A DNA stretch of 23,864 nucleotides from UBA1424 sp041669225. Lineage in GTDB: Bacteria > Bacillota_I > Bacilli_A > RFN20 > CAG-826. Position numbers and translations under genes: made by a program. The stretch covers positions 1-23,864 of the forward strand of contig JBAYBO010000015.1 in assembly GCA_041669225.1 (NCBI GenBank), given 5' to 3'. Below, piece by piece: positions 1 through 8,230 of this stretch; positions within the stretch are counted from its first letter, which is position 1, and each line of letters opens with the position of its first letter. The notes below the pieces were generated by a model. It searched no databases. It was given only the letters and a program-made list of their open reading frames with translations, and was not told the origin of the DNA.

Positions 1-1
1 A

Positions 2-784
2 TATTATTTAATAATCACGGCAATGAAGGATTTAAGCGAAGCTTCGACACAGGCAACGATGTTCCCTCATTCATTTGCTCTTTTTGATAATTTTCGTTTC
101 GTTTTTGCCCACCCTGATTACACTGTTGTCCGCATGTTTTTAAACACGATGTTTATTTTCGTGTTAAAAGCGACCGGCACAATTTTAACTTGTTCGTTAG
201 CGGGTTATGGCTTTGCCATGTTTAAATTTCCTGGTAAAAAAATCATCTTCTTTGCTTTACTCAGCACAATGATGATACCGGGCGAGTTACTCGGAGTGCC
301 GATTTATGAATTTATGGTTAACACCGGCCTTAAAGAAGTTGCCTTTATTCCTTTATGGATTGCTGCATGGTTTGCGACCGACGTTTTTGTTATCTTTCTT
401 TTCAAACAATTTTTCGAAACGCTTCCCAAACCTTTAATTGAAGCGGCTCGCATGGAGGGCGCAAGTGAGCTGAGCATTTTCTTTCGAATTGCTCTTCCGC
501 TAAATAAACCGGCCATTATTACCGTTATTCTTCTTTATTTCGTTGGTACTTATAACGATCTTTACGGCCCTGCTCTTTATATAAGCGACAAATCGAATTG
601 GGTGATGGCGAATAGTATTACTATTTTTGAAAACCTTTATCAAAGTGGCTCAAGTTCTTATCTTGTTCCCTGGAATTATGTATCGGTTGCCACTTTAATT
701 GCCATGATGCCAGTCGTTTTGGTATTCGCGTTACTACAAAAGCAATTTATGCAAAGCGTGGCCGGAACAGGCATTAAGGGGTAA
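2..784 (+). CDS. Sugar ABC transporter permease, MalG type (5' partial)
   Basis: This is an inner-membrane permease of a carbohydrate ABC importer (CUT1 class, MalG/BPD_transp_1 family). It shows about five hydrophobic segments. The family's EAA loop is at about visible residues 147-166 (EAARMEGASELSIFF), which docks on the ATPase. The C-terminus ends in the usual 'Q..F..SV.GTGIKG' pattern of MalG proteins. The frame is open to base 2, and the residues before the first ATG (base 23) read YYLIITA and then MKDLSEAS. This matches the 'FPFYW...SLK' segment after the first helix of this family, so ATG 23 is probably internal and about 15-20 residues lie to the left of the window. A solute-binding protein, a second permease and possibly an ATPase would be expected upstream. 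The substrate is inferred from the downstream genes to be a manno-oligosaccharide. The next gene starts 3 bases after the stop. Confidence 0.93.
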   Translation, partial: YYLIITAMKDLSEASTQATMFPHSFALFDNFRFVFAHPDYTVVRMFLNTMFIFVLKATGTILTCSLAGYGFAMFKFPGKKIIFFALLSTMMIPGELLGVPIYEFMVNTGLKEVAFIPLWIAAWFATDVFVIFLFKQFFETLPKPLIEAARMEGASELSIFFRIALPLNKPAIITVILLYFVGTYNDLYGPALYISDKSNWVMANSITIFENLYQSGSSSYLVPWNYVSVATLIAMMPVVLVFALLQKQFMQSVAGTGIKG

Positions 785-787
785 TAT

Positions 788-1723
788 ATGAAAAAAATCA
801 ACCTGCAAAATTATATTGATAAACATCGTCAGGAAACTGGTGTGTTAATGACGAAGAGAATTCGTTTTCATGGTTTCCCGAGCTATGATGTTTATAATAT
901 TTCGCAAGCATTTACCTTCAAAGGTAAGACATATATCGCTGGCCGCGTCGAAAAGCGAGCGAGCGAAGTTTCAACAAGCGTCATTTTTGAACAGATTGCT
1001 CCCTATGATTATCAAGCCACTCAATGGCGGATTGAAAATCTACAAGATCCATTTGTTGAACTGATTGATAATCACATTCTCCTAGGAGGAACAGAAATCT
1101 ATCCCGATCAAAAAGGAGACATTGTTTCCTGGCGAACTGTTTTTTATTACGGAGCGGATTTTGATAGTTTAGAAAAGATTATTTATGCGCCGGCAAAAAT
1201 GAAAGACGTGCGCATTGCTAAGAATGACAAATACTATGTTATGAGCCGTCCGCAAGGTGGTGTCGCCGCATACGGCAAAATCGGTTTTCAAATGGCTGAA
1301 AATCTTTGCGACGTAACAACCGAATTCATCGATAAGTCGCCTTTAATCAAAGATTTATTTGACGATAAGGTGTGGGGAGGTGCTAATCAGATTCTCATCT
1401 TGAGTAATGGGCTTTTAGGTGTATTAGGCCACGCTGCAATTATGAGCGAAGGAAATGTCCGGCATTATTATGGAATGACGTTTGCCCTCGATCCAAAGAC
1501 CGGCCAGCGCACTGACATGAAAATCATCGCCGAAAAGCGTGATTTTGGTGAAAGCGAATATAAACGCAAAGATCTGATTGACGTCATTTTTGTCGGTGGC
1601 ATCGTCCGTCATGATAATAAAACCGCCAGTTTATATACGGGACTATCAGATGCCGAAGGGCATGTCGCCTTGATTGATGATCCCTTTATAGAATATGAAG
1701 AGCTTGAAGGAATAGAAAAATAA
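788..1723 (+). CDS. DUF1861 family protein (GH130/GT108-like beta-propeller)
   Basis: This 311-residue protein has no signal peptide and is therefore cytosolic. I recognise the DUF1861 (PF08950) pattern. Conserved blocks include DVYNIS near the start, DPFVELI, GGTEIYP, RPQG (residues 154-157), WGGAN (196-200), LSNGLLGVLGH, and a final LSDAEGH...DPF block. The length fits the family. I recall that this family is structurally a five-bladed propeller related to GH130, and that Leishmania members act as mannosyltransferases/phosphorylases on beta-1,2-mannan (GT108); this recollection should be checked. In this operon it probably handles an imported mannoside, for example by phosphorolysis, but the exact reaction is inference. 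It starts 3 bases after the permease stop, with a weak AAGGGG ribosome site at the end of that gene. Its stop overlaps the next start (TAATG). Confidence 0.85.
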   Translation: MKKINLQNYIDKHRQETGVLMTKRIRFHGFPSYDVYNISQAFTFKGKTYIAGRVEKRASEVSTSVIFEQIAPYDYQATQWRIENLQDPFVELIDNHILLGGTEIYPDQKGDIVSWRTVFYYGADFDSLEKIIYAPAKMKDVRIAKNDKYYVMSRPQGGVAAYGKIGFQMAENLCDVTTEFIDKSPLIKDLFDDKVWGGANQILILSNGLLGVLGHAAIMSEGNVRHYYGMTFALDPKTGQRTDMKIIAEKRDFGESEYKRKDLIDVIFVGGIVRHDNKTASLYTGLSDAEGHVALIDDPFIEYEELEGIEK

Positions 1724-3141
1724 TGAAGAGAAATTTGATTGCTTTATTAACAATGCTTGGACTTATCGCTTCTTTTGCTTCGAGTTGCAGTGACGAGGCG
1801 ACCATTTTATCGATTAATAGCGAATTTGACTTTAATGTTTTAAACGACATCACTTTTGAAATAACAGGAAACGCTAATCAAATATCGCATCTCGAGGGTC
1901 ATAACATCGCCGATGGAGATTATGAGATATCGAGTTCGTTACTGACAATTAATAAAAACTATTTAGTGAACTTGATGCCTGGAAAATATGAATTTAAAGT
2001 GTGGTTCAGCCACCATAGCGAAAATATATCATTGACCATACTTGATAAGAATAATCAGTATCGTTTAATTAACGGAAGCTTCGAAACAGGTAATTATTTT
2101 GGCTGGTCGAGCCGAAACGTTTTTAAAGGCGAGGGCGCGTTGTCGGCATTTACAAACGATACCATCGTTATTAATAATGAGGTACTTGATTCGGACAATG
2201 TTTACGGCGGTGACGGCGATTATGTTTATGGCCTTCCCCAAGAAGTAAGCAAAATGAGTTTCGAAGAAAAAATGGGCTACCTTTCATCCTCGGAATTTGT
2301 CCTTGGCGGTAATGGTTACATTTCGTTTAAGTTAGGGGCAGCAAAAAATGCCGACCTTACTTATCTAAGCGTTGTTGAAAGCCTTACTGGAATCGAAATA
2401 GCTCGCTTCGGAAATTCGCTTTTTGACAAAAATCTAAGCGGACTCGAGAACGCGAGACTTCATCAATATCAAGTTGATTTATCCGCCCATCTTGGCAAAA
2501 GATTACACTTTGAAATATATGATTTAGGCGGACGTGATTGGGACTTTATTACTCTCGATAATGTTGAAACATTTCATCAAGAACCACTTGAAATAGCAAC
2601 CAAAGCTCTTGACATAAAACCTTTAGCTGGACTCAGTTACGCTCCAAATCAGTTAGTGAATGGCGATTTTAGTGATGATTTAAATCACTGGCGAATTTCA
2701 AACGCTAGTGGGTGGCATAAAAGCGATGGCACGAGCGATACTTGGCGTGTACAAAATGGTATATTAAAAAGCGATTCAAGCGGTGATGCCGCCCGCGGCC
2801 TTATTCGCTCTTCCTTTTTCCGGGTTGATGGTAGTGGAATTGTCTCACTAGAAATGGGGGCCGCTCAAGGAAGTCGCTTTGATAAAGATACATTCGTGTC
2901 GATTAAACAAAGAGGTACGAATCACGAAATAATTCGTTTTGCCAATCATCTTCATAATGGTAATGAGATGCTAAAGTACTTCGTTGATTTGAGCGATTAT
3001 TCAGGTGAGATTATGTATTTTGAGATTGCCGATAACGCCGTTGGAAGCTGGGATACAATCTTTATCGATAACATTATTACTTACTACGAGGAAGTGCCGT
3101 TTTTTAATTATGGGCAAATGGCTCAAAACTTAAACTATTAG
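1723..3141 (+). CDS. Surface lipoprotein with X2 module and two putative carbohydrate-binding modules
   Basis: This 472-residue exported lipoprotein has an N-terminal hydrophobic segment ending in a lipobox (ASSC, lipidated Cys22). Residues about 28-109 fit the CBM_X2 (PF03442) pattern: a 'SEFDFNV.NDITF' opening, a 'GDYEIS' turn, and the 'YLVNLMPGKYEFKVWF' strand pair. Two beta-rich modules follow, at about 113-288 and 310-458. They open with NGSFETGN..GW and NGDFSDD.NHW, and each closes with a Tyr-rich 'D.W....DN..TYY' strand. The same pair occurs in the next gene and in the protein at 10488. I see no catalytic domain, so I infer a cell-surface glycan-binding protein. It could instead be a small enzyme of an unknown family. 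The start overlaps the previous stop (TAATG), implying translational coupling. The final TAG overlaps the next ribosome site. Confidence 0.88.
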   Translation: MKRNLIALLTMLGLIASFASSCSDEATILSINSEFDFNVLNDITFEITGNANQISHLEGHNIADGDYEISSSLLTINKNYLVNLMPGKYEFKVWFSHHSENISLTILDKNNQYRLINGSFETGNYFGWSSRNVFKGEGALSAFTNDTIVINNEVLDSDNVYGGDGDYVYGLPQEVSKMSFEEKMGYLSSSEFVLGGNGYISFKLGAAKNADLTYLSVVESLTGIEIARFGNSLFDKNLSGLENARLHQYQVDLSAHLGKRLHFEIYDLGGRDWDFITLDNVETFHQEPLEIATKALDIKPLAGLSYAPNQLVNGDFSDDLNHWRISNASGWHKSDGTSDTWRVQNGILKSDSSGDAARGLIRSSFFRVDGSGIVSLEMGAAQGSRFDKDTFVSIKQRGTNHEIIRFANHLHNGNEMLKYFVDLSDYSGEIMYFEIADNAVGSWDTIFIDNIITYYEEVPFFNYGQMAQNLNY

Positions 3142-3150
3142 GAGGAAAAT

Positions 3151-5703
3151 ATGATGATTAATGAACAAAAAGCCTGCAATAATGTAATTAATTTGAAGTT
3201 TTTTGTTGCAATTGGTCTTCTTTTTACAATTTTATTAGTTAGTTGTGACCCAAGCGATACATCTTCTTCAGGCGATATAAGTGCAACAACCGAAACAGGT
3301 TCTCCAACGGAATCTAACACTTCGACAGAACCTGATCCAAGCGAATACCAAATTAGTAATGGAGGTTTTGAAACCGGGGATTTGACATACTGGGACGTCC
3401 TGGAAGGCGAAGCTTTTTCCAACGAGGGAATCAGCGGTGATGAGATGGTTAACGACTCCATCAGTTATGGAAAACAAGGTGCCTATTTTTTCAAAGGTCG
3501 CGAAATCGAAGGGCGCGATGGTTACGAGGGTCGCGTGCGTTCTGAAACATTCTTAGTTGGCGGTGCTGGCTATATGACCTTTTATTTAGGTGGAGGACTC
3601 AATCCAGGATTGACATATCTTTCCCTTTTTGACAGTGCATCCCATCTCGAAGTTAAACGGTATGCGAATCATCTATTTAACGATCCTGATTTTAATGCAC
3701 AGGGCGGCGATTACTATGTTGAAAATCTCGTTCCTTATTATGCTGATATTACCGACTTGCTTGGAGCGTCTCTATATGTTGTGTTGGTTGATCAATCTAC
3801 CGATAATTACGGTTATCTTTCTGTTGATGGAATTGTCACTTATTATGAAGCGATTCCAAATCTCGAAGGAACTAATTCTGCTATTGATATTCTTCCTGAT
3901 TTTGAAGGGCAAGGCTTGATTACTGGAGATTTACCTAATCAAGATTTTGCAAGCGGAACATTACAAAATTGGACCATCATCGGTGAGGACGGTGTTTTTC
4001 AAAATAGTCATATTAATTCTTCAAAGCGACTATCAAATCGTCCGAACGAATCAAAAGTCGGCGTTCTTCGCTCTTCGGCCTTTAAAGTAGAAGGCGTTAA
4101 TATGATTAGATTTCGTCTTGGCGCAACTAAATATCGTCAAGTGACATATATGTCAGTTAAAAAAGTAGGAACAAATGAAGAAGTGTTTAGAACTTATAGC
4201 GACCGTTGGAAAGATAGCGATGAAGAAAATACACATCTTTATTATGTTGATGTGGCGAATTATGTCGGAGAGAATTTATACTTAGAGTTCGTTGACAATT
4301 CCCGCGGTGATTGGGGCTTAGTGACAGTTGAACAAATCGACACAAAGCTTGAAACATTGCCGACTGTTAATGACGAGATTGCTTACGACATTCGAATTGG
4401 CGTTAGCCAGTCGCCCGCATTTCAAGATATGCGTGACATAATGTCTCCTAAGATTGCCAGTATTACTGATTCAAACGAGCGAACAATTTTCGAAAAGAAC
4501 TTCCTTGCCACAATTGATGGCATTGTTAATAACAAAGGTTCGTGGCCTAGTGTCCTTCACTACAACAAAAATGGCACTACATATGTGACAACGGGTGATA
4601 TCGATGCGATGTGGCTTCGCGATTCAAGCGCCCAGGTTCTTCCATATCTTCGCTTTATGAATGACGATTATGAAGTAAAAATGATGGTTCGTGGCATATT
4701 GCTTAAGCAATTAGAATACATTCGCCGCGATCCCTATGCGAATGCTTTTAAAAATGATGGCAGCGTTTTCGAACGAAAGTTTGAGATTGATTCACTTATT
4801 TATCCATTTTGGTTAGCTGATAAATATTTTGAAATAACAGGAGATGATTCGATTTTTGATGCCTTTTTCCTCATGTCTCTTCGCAGGGCAGTGACGACTT
4901 TACAAAACGAAAGAAACCATAACGACGCAAATTATAGCATTACCCATCAAGGTGATTTAGATAATAGTTCGCCAGCTTTTAATGCCGCATCGGGATTAAT
5001 TTGGAGTGGTTATCGTCCGAGTGATGATGTAACTTATTACAAGTTTTTCATTCCCGGCAATATGTTTGCAGTTGGCATCATGGAAAAGATGAATGATTTA
5101 TTGACAAATTTAGGGCTTGATTCGATATTGGCCGCTCAAACCCAAACCTTGGCTGATGAAGTGCGTACAGCGATTGAAACATACGGAGTGTATAATCATC
5201 CAACATATGGCAAAATGTACGCTTTTGAGGTCAACGGGATGACTAGCGACGCGCATAGTTCTTCAGGAAAACTTCTAATGGACGCCGCCAATATTCCTAG
5301 TCTCATTGCCGCCCCTTGGCTTAATTACTGCGATATTGATGACGAAACATACCAAAATACGAGAGATTTCGCTTTAAGCGACGATAATCCTTATTATTAC
5401 GTTGGCACTTATGCCAGTGGAATTGGTGATCCTCATGATTCAATTTCCGGGCTGCCCAATCCGCACAAGGAATATCCGGTCGTCTGGCCAATGTCAATCG
5501 CGATGCAAGGACTAACAAGTAACGATGAGGCGGAAATCGATACTTGTCTTGATTATTTGATGGATTTAACTGGCGGAACATATGTTATGCACGAAGCCGT
5601 CAACGCAAATGATCCTAGCGAATATAGCCGTGATTATTTCACATGGCCTTGCGCTCTATTCGCTGAGTTATATATGCAAAGGCACTTTTATCAAGTGACA
5701 TAA
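3151..5703 (+). CDS. Lipoprotein GH125 exo-alpha-1,6-mannosidase with two N-terminal binding modules
   Basis: This 850-residue protein is predicted to be tethered to the outer face of the membrane by a lipobox (LLVSC, Cys32), followed by a Ser/Thr/Pro/Asp-rich linker to about residue 66. Modules at about 67-235 and 260-405 match the paired modules of the preceding gene. The C-terminal part, about 411-850, is GH125 (formerly DUF1237). It carries TGDIDAMWLRDS (481-492), SGYRPSDD (ending at D625-D626) and MHEA (H814-E815). By family knowledge, an Asp in the RPSDD block is the general acid and the Glu of the HE block the general base, and both are present. GH125 enzymes are inverting exo-alpha-1,6-mannosidases acting on N-glycans or mannans. 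Bacterial single-domain members are about 430 residues, so this one is extended by the binding cassette. ATG 3151 follows AGGAGG at 3140-3145; ATG 3154 is equally possible. Confidence 0.93.
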   Translation: MMINEQKACNNVINLKFFVAIGLLFTILLVSCDPSDTSSSGDISATTETGSPTESNTSTEPDPSEYQISNGGFETGDLTYWDVLEGEAFSNEGISGDEMVNDSISYGKQGAYFFKGREIEGRDGYEGRVRSETFLVGGAGYMTFYLGGGLNPGLTYLSLFDSASHLEVKRYANHLFNDPDFNAQGGDYYVENLVPYYADITDLLGASLYVVLVDQSTDNYGYLSVDGIVTYYEAIPNLEGTNSAIDILPDFEGQGLITGDLPNQDFASGTLQNWTIIGEDGVFQNSHINSSKRLSNRPNESKVGVLRSSAFKVEGVNMIRFRLGATKYRQVTYMSVKKVGTNEEVFRTYSDRWKDSDEENTHLYYVDVANYVGENLYLEFVDNSRGDWGLVTVEQIDTKLETLPTVNDEIAYDIRIGVSQSPAFQDMRDIMSPKIASITDSNERTIFEKNFLATIDGIVNNKGSWPSVLHYNKNGTTYVTTGDIDAMWLRDSSAQVLPYLRFMNDDYEVKMMVRGILLKQLEYIRRDPYANAFKNDGSVFERKFEIDSLIYPFWLADKYFEITGDDSIFDAFFLMSLRRAVTTLQNERNHNDANYSITHQGDLDNSSPAFNAASGLIWSGYRPSDDVTYYKFFIPGNMFAVGIMEKMNDLLTNLGLDSILAAQTQTLADEVRTAIETYGVYNHPTYGKMYAFEVNGMTSDAHSSSGKLLMDAANIPSLIAAPWLNYCDIDDETYQNTRDFALSDDNPYYYVGTYASGIGDPHDSISGLPNPHKEYPVVWPMSIAMQGLTSNDEAEIDTCLDYLMDLTGGTYVMHEAVNANDPSEYSRDYFTWPCALFAELYMQRHFYQVT

Positions 5704-5715
5704 GGAGGAAAAATA

Positions 5716-8220
5716 ATGTACAAAGTAAAAATTGCAATGGTGGCGGGATGTTTACTCGCTTTAATCATTCCGTTATCTAACGTTTCGACTCGCATTGTCA
5801 GCGCCGTAGAACGAGAGTATGGAGTTGATTTAGCTTATGATCGCCGTGTCGTTTCAAGTGCTCATACTGATAACAACACGAATACCAACGCGGTTGATGG
5901 CAATAGCGGTACACGCTATGCTTCGATTGAAAGCGATGATGTTTTCTTTTATATCAATCTTGGTTCGAAAGAAAAAATCGGCAAAATCATCATTGATTGG
6001 GAAGCGGCATATGCCACAGAGTATAAACTGCTTCTTTCAAATGACGCTTTAGATTGGACGACAGTCGCAACCGTGCAAAAAACGGATGCCAAAACTGATG
6101 AAATCGTTTTTCCACAGTGGCTTGAAGCTGAATATGTGCGTTTTGAAGGAATTAGCAGAGCGACAAATTATGGTTATTCATTCTTTTCCTTTGAAGTATA
6201 TGGTCCATTAAGTTTAACTTACGGAAGTCAGATTCTTGAAGTTTCATCAAATGAAAATGAAATATTAGTAAATAAAAATATGATGGTCGATAATCTCGCT
6301 AACTCGAGGTGGGCTTCAAATGTCAGCGCTGGCGACAATCAATACTTTTTACTTGATCTCGGCGAAGTTAAATCGTTTGATCTAGTCAAAATCCGTTGGG
6401 AAGTATCCTTTGCCCGCATTTTTAAGATATACACACATTTAGAAAGCGGAATAACACCTCCATCACGCAGCGACGAAGGTTGGATTTATTTAAGTGGCTC
6501 AGAAGCCGGTTTAGGCGAAGTTGACTTTTTAAAATTAGATGCTGTCCATGAGTCTCGATATCTTAAAGTTGAACTCATTCAAAGAGAAACGAGTGAAGCG
6601 ACGAAAAAAACTGGTCGTTATCCTTGGGAATCCACTTTCTCAATTTATTCATTTGAATTATTTAAGTGGGATGATATTAATGCGGTTCCGGTTGGCCGGA
6701 CAATGGAATTTTCGAAAAACAGCCCAGCCTGGACGGCCATGAGCAACATCACCCTTTATGATGGTGGTTTGATTCTAGCTCCACACGGTTATCCTATTTC
6801 CGCGGATGGTGTCGTCACTAATTTGGCAAGTATTGCGGATGGCGATATCCCCGGCTTTGAATCGTATGCGACGTATAATCCGGCTGTCATCTATGATGAA
6901 GATCGCGAAATCTTTCATATGATTTATCGAAGCGAATTACCGGACAATTTTAATCATTATTTTAATGATAAATATGAACTTGGTCATATGTCGACTCTTT
7001 CTTATGCTTATTCATATGACGGCATTCATTTTGAAAGGGGTCAAAATAATCCGATTGCCTGGCCGACGGTAAATGACGAAAAGGGCGGCGGTCTTGAAGA
7101 TCCTCGCATGTTTAAAATCGTCAATGACCCTAATCGTGGTGGTTTAACGACTTATTACATCACATTCACAATGTACGATAATGTGCTCACTCGCGAAGGA
7201 ATCATATATACGCATGATTTTGTTACATTTAATAAAGTTGGGCGCCTGGCCCCATATTACGAAGGAGCAAATAAATCCGGATCTTTTATTACCGATCCCG
7301 AAGGTAATGCCGTCAAAATCAATGACCCAAGACCGGGGAAACATGGTCAAGTCTACATGATTTATATGAAAGATGGCGGATATACAAAGATTGGTTTTAC
7401 GAGCGATGTTTTGTCAATTGCTTCCGATGATATCATCGATATCGCTAACACCGGTTTTGGCGGAAACGATATTGAGGATTTGACTCACGCGAATGAATCT
7501 TGCATGGCCTTAACAAATATTTATGGCCCAGAAGACCAAGATATCTATTTAATGTATGGCGGTGGCCGTCTCAGCAATGAAAACATTCAATACCAGCAGG
7601 CGAATGCCAGTGGCTGGTTCTACGCTCTCGGAGCTTTAAAGACAACCAAATCAAACCCCTTTGAACTAACGAATGTGCAATCTGATTTAGATGAGCCGAC
7701 CATGTATCCAACCGATACGAATAAAATTGATTATGGTTTATTTAATAAGTGTATGTTTGCCGATTCGATGATTCGCGTTGGTAATACTTGGCATCTTTAT
7801 TACGGTGCGGGCGACATGTATGTCGGTTTAGCGATGGCGCGAGCTGATTTTTCTGCCGGCGCATCTGAATTTGTAATCGATAATCAAACCCTTACTGCAG
7901 CAACAAAGGCGCTAAATAAAAAATACGATACTAATAAGAGCGACTACGAAATCGAATATGTTCTTGATGTTCATGATTTTAGTGGCACTCGCTTACATAC
8001 CCATAGCCAAGCTTTTAGCATTCAACACTTTTCACATCTTGAATTAGGAAAATATAGCCGTGGGCAAGATATTAGCGTAAACATCGATTTAAGCTCGGTT
8101 TCCGGTCTTGGTGAGAATTACTATGTAACAAGCTATGTTCGTGACGCACAAAGCCAGGAAACAATCAATAACGTGGCAAGCTACTTGGTCGTGACCCCAA
8201 CGGTCACGTTCCTTGATTAA
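5716..8220 (+). CDS. Secreted CBM32-CBM32-GH130 beta-mannoside hydrolase or phosphorylase
   Basis: This 834-residue protein has a Sec signal peptide, with probable cleavage after VSA (residue 30). Two discoidin/F5-8C (CBM32-type) modules lie at about 36-165 and 167-320. The first shows 'NAVDGNSGTRYAS' and 'INLG', the second 'VDNLANSRWAS' and 'LDLGE'. A five-bladed propeller of GH130 type spans about 325-712. It has YNPAVI (387-392), GGGLEDPR with the expected catalytic Asp462, and a late 'YYGAGDMYVGLAMA' strand. About 110 further residues form a C-terminal beta-rich domain of unknown function. GH130 enzymes act on beta-mannosides, many as phosphorylases. Because this one is exported, where phosphate is limiting, hydrolysis is the more likely mode; this is inference. 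It has a strong AAGGAGG site at 5702-5708 and follows the GH125 stop by 12 bases. Confidence 0.87.
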   Translation: MYKVKIAMVAGCLLALIIPLSNVSTRIVSAVEREYGVDLAYDRRVVSSAHTDNNTNTNAVDGNSGTRYASIESDDVFFYINLGSKEKIGKIIIDWEAAYATEYKLLLSNDALDWTTVATVQKTDAKTDEIVFPQWLEAEYVRFEGISRATNYGYSFFSFEVYGPLSLTYGSQILEVSSNENEILVNKNMMVDNLANSRWASNVSAGDNQYFLLDLGEVKSFDLVKIRWEVSFARIFKIYTHLESGITPPSRSDEGWIYLSGSEAGLGEVDFLKLDAVHESRYLKVELIQRETSEATKKTGRYPWESTFSIYSFELFKWDDINAVPVGRTMEFSKNSPAWTAMSNITLYDGGLILAPHGYPISADGVVTNLASIADGDIPGFESYATYNPAVIYDEDREIFHMIYRSELPDNFNHYFNDKYELGHMSTLSYAYSYDGIHFERGQNNPIAWPTVNDEKGGGLEDPRMFKIVNDPNRGGLTTYYITFTMYDNVLTREGIIYTHDFVTFNKVGRLAPYYEGANKSGSFITDPEGNAVKINDPRPGKHGQVYMIYMKDGGYTKIGFTSDVLSIASDDIIDIANTGFGGNDIEDLTHANESCMALTNIYGPEDQDIYLMYGGGRLSNENIQYQQANASGWFYALGALKTTKSNPFELTNVQSDLDEPTMYPTDTNKIDYGLFNKCMFADSMIRVGNTWHLYYGAGDMYVGLAMARADFSAGASEFVIDNQTLTAATKALNKKYDTNKSDYEIEYVLDVHDFSGTRLHTHSQAFSIQHFSHLELGKYSRGQDISVNIDLSSVSGLGENYYVTSYVRDAQSQETINNVASYLVVTPTVTFLD

Positions 8221-8224
8221 GGAG
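8219..8224 (+). promoter_or_regulatory. Ribosome binding site fixing the start of the frameshifted Fn3/GLUG gene
   Basis: AAGGAG lies 6 bases before ATG 8231. That ATG opens a lipoprotein signal peptide, whereas the long downstream frame has no comparable start signal. This places the true start in a different frame from the rest of the gene. Confidence 0.8.
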
Positions 8225-8230
8225 ATAATC

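Noticed and set aside
5716..5760. Lipobox at Cys12 of the GH130 protein
   Set aside because: The Cys lies too near the N-terminus, before the hydrophobic core; a VSA cleavage site at residue 30 fits better.
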